Assembly (NCBI RefSeq): GCF_000600295.1
Contig: NZ_JEMG01000001.1
Span: 3,415,800-3,479,799, forward strand
DNA: 64,000 bases
Source of the DNA: Hylemonella gracilis str. Niagara R
Lineage (GTDB): Bacteria; Pseudomonadota; Gammaproteobacteria; Burkholderiales; Burkholderiaceae_C
Reading direction: 5' to 3'
The first letter of the stretch is position 1, and each line of letters begins with the position of its first letter. Below are positions 8,858-18,171 of the stretch, piece after piece. The position numbers and the translations under genes were made by a program. The notes beneath the pieces are model-generated. The model worked only from the letters and a program-made list of their open reading frames with translations. It ran no database searches and was not told the DNA's origin.

Positions 8858-10327
8858 TCAGCGCATCCTCACCACAAAGGAACTGTAGACGACTGCGTCG
8901 CCGGAATACTTGCCGTCGTCGTTGGTCTTGCCCAGCTCAAAGAAGTATTTCCCCGAGGTCAGCTGGGCTCCAGCGTTGATGACAGGCCAGGAATTGCCCA
9001 CCTTGTACTGGCGATTCACCAGATCCTTGAGCTTCTTGGACTCAATGTCCTTGCCCGACTTGGTGTTCTCGTTGAACACACGGACAGGGCGGCTGTCATC
9101 GACGGTGATGACCAGGTCGTTCAGGACGCCCTTGGCAATCTCCACCATGCCCCACCAGTACTCCGGCGAATTCTTGACCGCGCCCCTGAACTTGGCAGGG
9201 CGGCTCTTTTGGTCCGGACCCTTGGCGCCGGGAACGGGGTTGAACATGCCGATGAGCATGGGCTGCACGGCCTTGCCGCGGCTGGCGATCTCGGCGGCGA
9301 TGGCCGCGTCCTTCTTGGCCTTCTCGATTTCGGCGGTGACCACGGCAATGCGAGACAGCAGTTCCTGCTTCTGGGTCTCGACGTCCTTGAGCATGTCCTT
9401 GTCGATCACCCTGGGGTACTTGGCGGCGAAGGCCACGACATCGGCCTGCAGGCTGTCGATGTTGGCTTTGGTCTGCTGGTTGAACGCCAGCATGTCGTCG
9501 AGGGTCATGTTGCCCACCTTGTCCGGGTCAGGCTGGCGGGCGAACTCCTCGCCAATCCGGTCCTTGAACGAGTAGGCGTGGTCCCGCAAGGTCTTCTCCA
9601 TCTCGTTGCGGGTGTCGACCCTCTTGCGACGTGTCCTATCGGAGGCCAAGGCAATGATGGACCCGGCCGGGTAGTTGCCGGCCTTCTGGATGTCGGCCAT
9701 GGCGGCCTCGACCTTGCCATACTCCGCGATGGCGGCTTCGTAAGCCTCGATTTTGTCGTCGAGGGCGTCCTTACCCCGGGCGGCAGCCACGAGGTCATCA
9801 GGACCTTTTTCCCTGGCACGGAAGTCGGCGATGGCAGCCAGCTCCTTGTTCTCGGGGGCGTAATCGACGGCGTCGCCCAAGAAGTCACTGGAACTCTTCA
9901 TGAAGTCCCTGGCGCTCGAGATTCTGTTGGCGTTGAGCCGCAAGCGAACCACGGCCTTGGCCACGGGGGCGAGTTGGGTCTTGATGTCGGCGGGCAGCTT
10001 GAGTTCAGAGGGGAAGCCGCTGGCGCCCTTGACGGCGTTATTCCAGCCAGCCACCAGGGGGGGCTCGGCGGTCACCGGCAAGGCCGCGGCGGCGTCGACG
10101 GTCTTATCGAGGTCGGCCTTCTGGTCCAGGTAGCCCATCCATTGGCTCTTGACATTGGCCGCTTGGATGTTGGACCAGTAGCCCCGGGCGGCTTCGAACT
10201 TGCCGGCGTTCCACTCCTTCACGCCGCCGGCTATGAGCTCGTCGTCCTTCATCATCGAAAACTTCATGCTCGCGCACGAAGCCAGGAACAGGGCCAGAAC
10301 GGCCAGGATCACGAATTTAAATTTCAT
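8858..10327 (-). CDS. Large uncharacterised lipoprotein of the cassette
   Basis: Not a family I recognise. A 489-aa lipoprotein: signal MKFKFVILAVLALFLASC with the lipidated Cys at residue 18. The N-terminal third is helical and TPR-like (AGGVKEWNAGKFEAARGYW). A long Lys/Glu/Ala-rich helical or coiled-coil middle follows (~240-345). The C-terminal ~130 residues look beta-rich (LNDLVITVDDSRPVRVFNEN, GKYFFELGKTND). Ser19 after the Cys is Ala, so outer-membrane sorting is expected by the +2 rule. Its ATG overlaps the stop of the SUMF1-fold gene as ATGA. It could be an envelope scaffold or docking partner for the binding protein; that is inference from position only. Confidence 0.75.
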   Translation of the reverse strand: MKFKFVILAVLALFLASCASMKFSMMKDDELIAGGVKEWNAGKFEAARGYWSNIQAANVKSQWMGYLDQKADLDKTVDAAAALPVTAEPPLVAGWNNAVKGASGFPSELKLPADIKTQLAPVAKAVVRLRLNANRISSARDFMKSSSDFLGDAVDYAPENKELAAIADFRAREKGPDDLVAAARGKDALDDKIEAYEAAIAEYGKVEAAMADIQKAGNYPAGSIIALASDRTRRKRVDTRNEMEKTLRDHAYSFKDRIGEEFARQPDPDKVGNMTLDDMLAFNQQTKANIDSLQADVVAFAAKYPRVIDKDMLKDVETQKQELLSRIAVVTAEIEKAKKDAAIAAEIASRGKAVQPMLIGMFNPVPGAKGPDQKSRPAKFRGAVKNSPEYWWGMVEIAKGVLNDLVITVDDSRPVRVFNENTKSGKDIESKKLKDLVNRQYKVGNSWPVINAGAQLTSGKYFFELGKTNDDGKYSGDAVVYSSFVVRMR

Positions 10328-11922
10328 TGGGCGGCCTCCCGGACCACGCGGAACCCGATATCGCTGGCGCCCTGACTCGGGTCGACAGCACGACGGTTGG
10401 AAATGCGGAGCTCATTGGGGCCGTCCATCCAGGAACCGCCCTTGACGATTTTGTAGGAAGGATCGGCGCTCATGTTGGCGTCGGGGGACGTAGAGGTCCA
10501 CTGCCACACGTTGCCGACCATGTCGTTCAGACCCAGGGGATTCTTACCATTGGGGAAGGATCCCGGCGGCGAGGGGTGGTTGAACTTCTTGTTGTTCGAG
10601 TAATTGGCCCGGACCCCATCGGTGGGCGCCTGATCGCCCCAGGGGAAGATCGAATTCTGACCGGCCCGGGCGGCGATTTCGTACTCGTCTTCGGTGGGAA
10701 GACGGAACTTCTGGCCGGTGGCGGTCGAAAGCCAGGCAGTGTAGCGCACGGCCTGCTCGTAGCTGACACCAACGACGGGCTGGTCAGCACCGTTGAAGTT
10801 GTCCGAGTCGAGGTACTCGGGCCACTCGCTTTGGGGCACGTTGGTGGCATCGAGGTAGGACCGGAACTGGCTGTTGGTCACGGGACCCTTGGCGATGGCG
10901 AAGGCGGCAACGGTGACGGTCCGGGGCTTCTCATTGCCACTGGCGCGGCGATCGTGATCGACCTTGCCGACCGTGTAGGTGCCGGCGGCCACGTTGGCCA
11001 GACTGTCGGCAACCTGGGCCAATTCCTCGGCATTACGGTAGGGCGCCTCGGTTTTCAAGCCGGCGTCGAGGGACGCCAGGAACGCCACTTCAGGCGCCTT
11101 GCGGGAAAAGTCGCCGGTGATCGTCAGCACGGCCCGCGTGTTCTTGAAGGCGTCGCCGCTGGGATAGGAAAAGGTCGCCGTTCCCTTGGCGTCGGTGACG
11201 ACGCTCTGGGCGGGAGCCGCGACGTCGGCCGCAGACCAGACCACGCTCAGGGGCAATCCGGCGGCGGGGGAGCCACCCTTGGTGGTGACGACAACGGTGA
11301 AGGTGGCGCCTCCTTGAACCAGGCCATCCTTGGGGTTCAGGCTGACCGTGGCACCCGCCAGTTGCGCGGCGGCCCAGGTCTCGATGGTCTGTGAGAGAAG
11401 CGGGGACGAGGCATCGCCAGTGCGCAGCGTCAGGGCAACGCCTGCCCGGTAGAGTGCGGCATCGATCTGGACGGCCTGGGAGAGACGGTCGCCCAGGGCA
11501 CCCTTGCCCTTCACCACCGCGTCAAACTTGGGTCCCAGGTCGGCGGCGAGCTTGGACGTCCGGGCTGCTTCGGCCTTGGCCCAGTCGCCACTCGACACCC
11601 GGTATGAGGCCTGGAAGATGTTGCCCTTCTTGTCCGCGGTGTAAGGGCGCGTAGCCACCGCAGCCACCGCAGCCTTCATCTCGGCGGTCAGAACCACCTT
11701 GTTCTTCCGCTCTTTTTTGATGGCGCCGGTTTCGGTGAGCAGGTTGTAAACCAGATCATCGAAGGCGACGGCTTGGGCCTCGGCCTCGGAGGCACCGGAC
11801 CCGAATCCATAGTGGTAGCCGGCCTCCATATGGGTGGCGACAAAGTCGGTGCTGGCAGCGTGCGACACCGTCGAAAACGCCAATATCCAACAGGTCGCCA
11901 GCGTGTATATGTGCTTCTTCAT
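10324..11922 (-). CDS. Secreted SUMF1/FGE-fold protein with Ig-like domain, no catalytic cysteines
   Basis: First gene of the cassette, 532 aa with an N-terminal signal peptide (MKKHIYTLATCWILAFSTVSHA). Residues ~25-130 form an alpha/beta region, ~190-270 an Ig-like (Big-1-type) domain, and the C-terminal ~210 residues a SUMF1/FGE fold with FRLPTEDEYEIAARAG, FPWGDQ, DMVGNVWQWT, GGSWMD and IGFRVVR. Formylglycine-generating enzymes need a pair of Cys in the C-terminal core. Here the only Cys is in the signal peptide, so oxidase activity is unlikely and a binding role is more plausible. No sulfatase gene is in the window. The ATG at 11922 is preceded by an AAAGGAAG ribosome-binding site, better than the ATG at 11967. 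Confidence 0.83.
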   Translation of the reverse strand: MKKHIYTLATCWILAFSTVSHAASTDFVATHMEAGYHYGFGSGASEAEAQAVAFDDLVYNLLTETGAIKKERKNKVVLTAEMKAAVAAVATRPYTADKKGNIFQASYRVSSGDWAKAEAARTSKLAADLGPKFDAVVKGKGALGDRLSQAVQIDAALYRAGVALTLRTGDASSPLLSQTIETWAAAQLAGATVSLNPKDGLVQGGATFTVVVTTKGGSPAAGLPLSVVWSAADVAAPAQSVVTDAKGTATFSYPSGDAFKNTRAVLTITGDFSRKAPEVAFLASLDAGLKTEAPYRNAEELAQVADSLANVAAGTYTVGKVDHDRRASGNEKPRTVTVAAFAIAKGPVTNSQFRSYLDATNVPQSEWPEYLDSDNFNGADQPVVGVSYEQAVRYTAWLSTATGQKFRLPTEDEYEIAARAGQNSIFPWGDQAPTDGVRANYSNNKKFNHPSPPGSFPNGKNPLGLNDMVGNVWQWTSTSPDANMSADPSYKIVKGGSWMDGPNELRISNRRAVDPSQGASDIGFRVVREAAQ

Positions 11923-11967
11923 TCTTCCTTTCCGGGTCTCCATGGGCTGAAGTCCCCAATTAACCAT

Positions 11968-12070
11968 ATCCTAGGGCAGGACATCCTACTTTCCAGCCAG
12001 AGAAGCGCGTTTGTGTGATTTGTTTCAAATTTTTGCAGATATCCAAAACTGAAACACGGTCTGCGCGGGG
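11968..12070. other. AT-rich right edge of the cassette, probable promoter region
   Basis: This short stretch between the cassette's first gene and the glrK remnant is much more AT-rich than its surroundings, especially 12009-12056. It must hold the promoter for the minus-strand six-gene operon, but I see no clean -35/-10 pair. No inverted repeat, transposase, integrase or tRNA end marks the boundary. Confidence 0.4.
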
Positions 12071-12271
12071 GTGCATCACGCCGCGCACGCCCTGTGGGGC
12101 ATCGGCCTGTCCATGGTCCAGGAATGCATCAAAGCCCATGGCGAACCCATTACATTGCTAGCCGATCAGCCCGCAGGCAATGCCCTTGGTCGCGCCCAGC
12201 GCGTGGGCATCTGGTGCACACTTCCGCATCAGTTTGCCGCCCGACGGTCCACCCTGAACCGTTTTTCATGA
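12071..12271 (+). pseudogene. Decayed 3' remnant of a second glrK
   Basis: Residual coding stretch that aligns with the last ~55 codons of glrK (from about 3056). HAAHALWGIGLSMVQECIKAHGEPITLL matches QAAHALHGSGIGLSIVREYIEAHGGRIKLL in glrK, but the G2 box has lost residues. No start codon, HAMP, H box or N box precedes it, and the frame runs past the normal stop into the start of qseG copy 2. It cannot encode a kinase. It shows that the glrK-qseG segment was duplicated around the cassette. Confidence 0.75.
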
Positions 12272-12902
12272 CCTTTGCTTTCCACCCGCTGCGCCTGTTC
12301 TGCTTACCATGTGCGCGTCTTGCGCCCGCCCGCCCGCTGGCAGTGGGCCTGGCCGCGGTCGTGCTGAGCCAACTGGCTGGCTGCGCCGCGCAGCTCTGGC
12401 CGCCGTCAGGCTGGTCACTATCGGTGGATCTACCGTTCGTGAACCAACAGCCCATCACGCACACCGCTGTCAACACAAACGCCCCGCCGGTTTCAGCCGA
12501 CCCGCAGGAACTCGGCACCGCCGTCGAGGCGCTGGACTATGCCGTGGCACTGTGTTCCCTGACCCCCGAGGCGCTGGGCGCCGAAATCGAGCGCCTCAAG
12601 GCCATGGCGGCCCAGAACGGCCAGACCGCGCTGCGCGCGCAGCAACTCGCCTTCGCGCAGCTGCTCGCAGCGCTGCACGCCCAGCAGCAAGACCTGCAGG
12701 CATCCAACGCGCAACAGGCCCAGCTGCTGCGTGAGCACCAGAAACGCATCGAGCAGTTGAACGGCCAGATCGCCGCGATGCGCGCCGTTGAAGACAGCCT
12801 ACCCCTTGCATCCCCAGTGCCTTCGTCCCGGATCACGACCGGCCCCGTGCCCGTCGTCCCGGCACCCCAGCACTCCACCCCGAACCAAGCAGGTCCATCA
12901 CC

Positions 12903-12906
<4 letters not shown>
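12268..12906 (+). CDS. qseG: QseG-like lipoprotein, copy 2 (right of the cassette, coupled to glrR)
   Basis: Lipoprotein of 212 aa with lipobox LAGC (Cys39), then AAQLWPPSGWSLSVDLPF. This mirrors copy 1 at 3288, and so does the coiled-coil stretch EHQKRIEQLNGQIAAMRAVEDSLP. The Pro/Thr-rich tail is shorter than in copy 1. The start ATG overlaps the stop of the glrK remnant, and its stop overlaps the glrR start as ATGA, so it is translationally coupled to the regulator. Two diverged QseG paralogues flanking the cassette imply either an old duplication or a copy acquired from a relative. Which one serves GlrK is unknown. Confidence 0.8.
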
Positions 12907-14372
<1,466 letters not shown>

Positions 14373-14410
14373 GGATTTTTTTCTTCACCCCAGGGCCACA
14401 CGACGGTCCA

Positions 14411-14428
14411 CGTCGCCTCCTGGCGACA
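14411..14428. promoter_or_regulatory. GlrR-type palindrome B
   Basis: CGTC-N10-GACA, one mismatch from TGTC-N10-GACA, with arms that extend to GTCGCC/GGCGAC. It lies between glrR and opgH, 78 bases after palindrome A and about 110 bases before the -24 element. The symmetry could also form a short hairpin, but no T-run follows on the plus strand. Confidence 0.55.
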
Positions 14429-14489
14429 AAAAACGGGGTTTACAGACCGTTTTCCGCCCAGCGCTTGGGATGAGCGCCAAAAAATCACC

Positions 14490-14502
14490 TAGACCATTGA
14501 TT
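14490..14502 (-). promoter_or_regulatory. IHF-like site 2
   Basis: The minus strand reads AATCAATGGTCTA, one mismatch from WATCAANNNNTTR. It lies between palindrome B and the sigma-54 promoter, where a DNA bend would bring the activator to the polymerase. Confidence 0.4.
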
Positions 14503-14519
14503 TAAATAGGGATTTTTTC

Positions 14520-14536
14520 TTGGCACGCCGATTGCC
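14520..14536 (+). promoter_or_regulatory. Sigma-54 promoter of opgH
   Basis: TTGGCACGCCGATTGCC. The GG (14522-14523) and GC (14534-14535) pairs have the required 10-base spacing, and the element matches TGGCACG-N4-TTGC fully. The predicted transcription start is near 14547. It is placed directly downstream of the gene for a sigma-54 activator. Confidence 0.85.
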
Positions 14537-14547
14537 CTGTAGAGGGC

Positions 14548-16644
14548 ATGTCTGCCATCGCCAACTCCCTCACGCCGCGTACCGCCCAAGGCAGGTACGC
14601 CCCATCCGCCAGCCGCGCACGCGCGGCTCTGCCGGTTCTGTCGTCGTCCTGCGACAGCACGCGTGACGCCGCCACCACGCCCCCCGTGCACCGCGGCAGC
14701 ATGCCCGCCCAGCCTTGGGTCGGTTTTTGGCGCAGCCTGGGCCGGGGCCTGGTCGGTAGCCTGCGCCGCCTGCTGACCTCTTGGGCCGCGCCGGCCCGCC
14801 CCGCGATGGCCACGGACGCGGCCGGCCTGGTGCGGCAGCGGGCCGGCCACCAACGGCGACGGGTGTTCATGCTGCTGATCGCCCTGTCCACCGCCAGCAC
14901 CGCCACGCTGTTCGCCCACGCCCAACCCACGGCGCCTACAGCGCTGGCCGCCTGGATGCAGGTCGGGCAGATCGCGCTCTACGCCCTGCTGTCGGCCTGG
15001 GTCACCTCTGGCTTTGTGACGGCGCTGATGGGCGCCTGGGTGTTGCTGCGCGGCGACCGGCACGCGCTCTCGGGCCGCTCCGTGCGCCACCACCGCCTGA
15101 GTGCAGAGGCACGCACCGCCGTCATCATGCCCATCTGCCATGAAGACGTGGCCACGGTTTTCGCCGGCCTGCGCGCCACCTGCGAATCGCTGGCCACCAC
15201 CGCGCGCAGCCAGGGATTCGCCCCCACGCAGTTCGACGTGTTCGTGCTGTCCGACAGCAGCCGCCCCGAGGTACTTGCCGCAGAGCGCGCCGCATGGGAA
15301 GAACTGCGCGCCACGCTGGCCACGGCCGATCTGCCGCAGGTCGAGGTCTACTACCGCGCCCGCCGCCGCCGCACGCACCGTAAGGCCGGCAATGTGGCGG
15401 ACTTCTGCCGCCGCTGGGGCCGGGACTACCGCTACATGGTCGTGCTCGACGCCGACAGCGTGATGAGCGGCGACAGCCTCGCCACCCTGGTCAAGCTGAT
15501 GGAAGCCAACCCCCAGGCCGGCATCATCCAGACCGCCACCCAGGCCGTGGGCCACGTCACGCTGCACGCGCGCGCGCAGCAGTTCGCCAGCCGAGTGACG
15601 GGTCGGCTCTTCACCCTGGGCATGCAGTTCTGGCAACTGGGCGAATCCCACTACTGGGGGCACAACGCCATCATCCGCGTCGAACCCTTCATGCGGCATT
15701 GCGCCCTGGCACCCATCCAGGGCCAGGGCGGACTGAGCGGCCCCATCCTCTCGCACGACTTCGTCGAGGCCGCGCTGATGCGCCGCGCCGGCTGGGAAGT
15801 CTGGCTGGTCTCCGACATCGAGGGCAGTTATGAACAGCAGCCGCCGGACCTGCTGGCTGAACTGCAGCGCGACCGCCGCTGGTGTCAGGGCAATCTGCAG
15901 AACGCGCAGCTGATGGCCGAACCCGGCCTGCATCCGGTGCACCGCGCCATGTTCGTGACTGGGGCGCTGGCCTACCTCTCGGCACCGCTGTGGCTGGCCT
16001 TCCTGACCTTGGGTGGCGTGCTGTGGTTCACCGGCGCAGGCCATCCAAGCCTGGGCGCGGCGTGGACGGGCGCCTTCACCATGAGCGGCGAACTGGCCTG
16101 GCTCTGGGCCTGGACCCTGTGCCTGCTCTTCGTGCCGCGCCTGCTGGGCCTGCTGGCCGTGCTGCTCAAGCGCGAACAGCGTTTTCACGGCGGCGCGCGC
16201 AAGCTGCTGCAAAGCGCCATGCTGGAAGCACTGCTGGCCTTGCTGCAGGCACCGATCCGCATGGTCGCGCACAGCCTCTTCGTGCTGATCGCGCTCACGG
16301 GCTGGAAGCTGGAATGGAAATCCCCGCCGCGCGAAGCCGCCGCCGTGCCCTGGGCGCACGCGCTGCGCCAGTTCGCCCCGGCCAGCCTGGTTCTTCCGAT
16401 GCTGGTGTGCGGGGTGGCGGCCTTCGAGGCTTGGAACGCCACGCAAGCAAGCTACCCGCTGTGGTCCCTGCTGCTCATCCTGCTGCCGGTGGGCCTGCCG
16501 CTGCTGCTGGCCGCCCCGCTGACGGTGCTCAGCAGCCAGCCTGGCCTGGGCTCGGCGCTACGCAAGCACCACTGGCTGCTGATCCCCCAGGAAGCCTGGC
16601 CCAAGGCCGTGCTGCGGCGCGCCTGGCGGCACGCGGGCGCTTGA
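14548..16644 (+). CDS. opgH: Glucans biosynthesis glucosyltransferase H
   Basis: Inner-membrane family-2 glucosyltransferase (698 aa) that builds the backbone of osmoregulated periplasmic glucans. OpgH hallmarks are present: AVIMPICHEDV, FDVFVLSDSS, VLDADSVMSG (DxD), SHYWGHNAIIRVEPF, ILSHDFVEAALMRRAGWEVW and the QRDRRWCQGN motif, with membrane segments before and after the catalytic loop. The partner opgG is not adjacent. A sigma-54 promoter ends right at the gene. Its predicted start site (~14547) is one base before the ATG at 14548, so the mRNA would be leaderless, or translation starts at the in-frame ATG 14701 (residue 52). The N-terminal ~50 residues are low-complexity, which fits the shorter form. 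Confidence 0.9.
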   Translation: MSAIANSLTPRTAQGRYAPSASRARAALPVLSSSCDSTRDAATTPPVHRGSMPAQPWVGFWRSLGRGLVGSLRRLLTSWAAPARPAMATDAAGLVRQRAGHQRRRVFMLLIALSTASTATLFAHAQPTAPTALAAWMQVGQIALYALLSAWVTSGFVTALMGAWVLLRGDRHALSGRSVRHHRLSAEARTAVIMPICHEDVATVFAGLRATCESLATTARSQGFAPTQFDVFVLSDSSRPEVLAAERAAWEELRATLATADLPQVEVYYRARRRRTHRKAGNVADFCRRWGRDYRYMVVLDADSVMSGDSLATLVKLMEANPQAGIIQTATQAVGHVTLHARAQQFASRVTGRLFTLGMQFWQLGESHYWGHNAIIRVEPFMRHCALAPIQGQGGLSGPILSHDFVEAALMRRAGWEVWLVSDIEGSYEQQPPDLLAELQRDRRWCQGNLQNAQLMAEPGLHPVHRAMFVTGALAYLSAPLWLAFLTLGGVLWFTGAGHPSLGAAWTGAFTMSGELAWLWAWTLCLLFVPRLLGLLAVLLKREQRFHGGARKLLQSAMLEALLALLQAPIRMVAHSLFVLIALTGWKLEWKSPPREAAAVPWAHALRQFAPASLVLPMLVCGVAAFEAWNATQASYPLWSLLLILLPVGLPLLLAAPLTVLSSQPGLGSALRKHHWLLIPQEAWPKAVLRRAWRHAGA

Positions 16645-16664
16645 CGTCCGTTCAATGAAACCAT

Positions 16665-16689
16665 CCTGCCGCCCCTGGGCCGTGGCAGG
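16665..16689. terminator. Hairpin between convergent opgH and ffh
   Basis: CCTGCC (16665-16670) pairs with GGCAGG (16684-16689), and an inner GCCC/GGGC pair fills the loop. The gap between the two convergent stops is only 53 bases, so the hairpin could serve both. There is no T-run. Confidence 0.45.
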
Positions 16690-16697
16690 GTGGCGAA

Positions 16698-18101
16698 TCA
16701 CAGACGCGGCATGCCGGGCGGCAGGCCCTTCATCCCCGGCATCCCGCCCATGCGCTTCATCATCTTCATGAGGCCGCCGCCCTTCATCTTCTTCATCATG
16801 TCTTGCATCTGCTCGAATTCCTTGAGCAGGCGGTTGACGTCCTGAACCTGCACGCCAGCACCGAGGGCAATGCGGCGCTTGCGAGTGGCCTTGATGATTT
16901 CCGGCTTGCTGCGCTCCCGAGGCGTCATGCTGTGGATGATGCCCTGCTTGCGGCGCAGGTCTTTCTCGACCTTGGCCGTGTCCATCTGGCCGGCCTTGGC
17001 GGCAAGCTGACCGGGCAGCTTGTCCATCAGGCTGGCCAGGCCGCCCATCTGGTTCATCTGCTGGAGCTGGGCCAGGAAGTCGTTGAGGTCGAAGCCGGCG
17101 CCGCTCTTGACCTTGGCCGCGAGTTTCTGCGCGGCTTCCATGTCCACATTGGCCGTGACCTGCTCGACCAGGGCCACGATGTCGCCCATGCCCAGCACCC
17201 GGCCTGCGTGGCGCTCGGCGTCGAACACTTCCAGGCCGTCGATCTTCTCGCTCACGCCCGCGAACTTGATGGGTGCGCCTGTGACGGCGCGCACGGAAAG
17301 CGCCGCGCCACCGCGTGAATCGCCATCCATCTTGGTCAGCACGATGCCAGTCAACGGCAGCGCTTCCTTGAAGGCCTTGGCGGTGTTCACCGCGTCCTGG
17401 CCTTGCATGGCGTCCACGACGAACAGCGTTTCCACTGGGTCCAAGATCCCATGCAGGTCCTGGATTTCCTTCATCAAGGCTTCGTCGATGGCCAGGCGGC
17501 CCGCCGTGTCCACCAGGAGCACGTCGAAATAATGCTTCTTCGCGTAATCCAGCGCGGCACGGGCGATGTCAACAGGCTTTTGCTCGGGCGTACTCGGGAA
17601 CCATTCAGCGCCGGCCTGGGCCGTGACCGTCTTGAGCTGCTCGATGGCGGCCGGGCGGTACACGTCACCCGAGACGGTGAGCACCTTCTTCTTGCGCTTG
17701 GTGATGAGGTGCTTGGCAAGCTTGGCGGTCGTGGTCGTCTTGCCCGCGCCCTGCAGACCGGCCATCAAGATGACGGCGGGCGGCTGGGCGGCGAGGTTGA
17801 TGTCAGCCGGGCCCTTGAGGGCGCCGGACTCGTCCACCTCGCCCATGGTGGCAGCGAGTTCGCGGTTGACCACGCCGACCAGGGCCTGGCCCGGCGTGAG
17901 AGAACCCACGACGGCCTGGCCCAGGGCCTTGTCCTTGACGCGGGCGATGAAGTCGCGCACCACGGGCAGGGCCACGTCGGCCTCTAGAAGGGCCAAGCGC
18001 ACTTCGCGCAGCATGTCGGCCACATTGCCCTCGGTGATGCGGGCTTGGCCACGCATTTCCTTGACGATGCGGGAGAGTTTGTCGGTAAGGGCGTTGGCCA
18101 T
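16698..18101 (-). CDS. ffh: Signal recognition particle protein Ffh (SRP54)
   Basis: GTPase of 467 aa that binds 4.5S RNA and signal sequences to target inner-membrane proteins. Order: N domain (MANALTDKLSRIVKEMRGQ), then G domain with GLQGAGKTTTTAKLAK (P-loop), DTAGRLAID (G3) and TKMDGDSRGG (G4). The methionine-rich M domain at the C-terminus ends in MMKKMKGGGLMKMMKRMGGMPGMKG. It diverges from ypjD with a 70-base gap, a pairing common in proteobacteria. Complete and ordinary. Confidence 0.97.
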   Translation of the reverse strand: MANALTDKLSRIVKEMRGQARITEGNVADMLREVRLALLEADVALPVVRDFIARVKDKALGQAVVGSLTPGQALVGVVNRELAATMGEVDESGALKGPADINLAAQPPAVILMAGLQGAGKTTTTAKLAKHLITKRKKKVLTVSGDVYRPAAIEQLKTVTAQAGAEWFPSTPEQKPVDIARAALDYAKKHYFDVLLVDTAGRLAIDEALMKEIQDLHGILDPVETLFVVDAMQGQDAVNTAKAFKEALPLTGIVLTKMDGDSRGGAALSVRAVTGAPIKFAGVSEKIDGLEVFDAERHAGRVLGMGDIVALVEQVTANVDMEAAQKLAAKVKSGAGFDLNDFLAQLQQMNQMGGLASLMDKLPGQLAAKAGQMDTAKVEKDLRRKQGIIHSMTPRERSKPEIIKATRKRRIALGAGVQVQDVNRLLKEFEQMQDMMKKMKGGGLMKMMKRMGGMPGMKGLPPGMPRL

Positions 18102-18171
18102 GAATGAAAACCACTCTCTATACTTAGGTCCGTGATTTTATCGAGCGGCCCCCATCCCCCTGCCTGACGCC

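Noticed and set aside
10324-11922. Sulfatase-activating formylglycine-generating enzyme
   Set aside because: No core cysteines and no sulfatase gene in the window; the fold is kept but not the chemistry.
4101-12070. A transposon or integrative element
   Set aside because: No transposase, integrase, terminal inverted repeats, target-site duplication or tRNA edge could be seen. Only the glrK-qseG duplication flanks it.
12071-12271. A functional short histidine-kinase-like gene
   Set aside because: It lacks the H box, N box and an intact G2 box, and has no plausible start; it reads as a decayed 3' fragment.
14485-16446. A 653-codon open frame antisense to opgH
   Set aside because: OpgH is unmistakable on the other strand; this frame has only shadow composition and no motifs.
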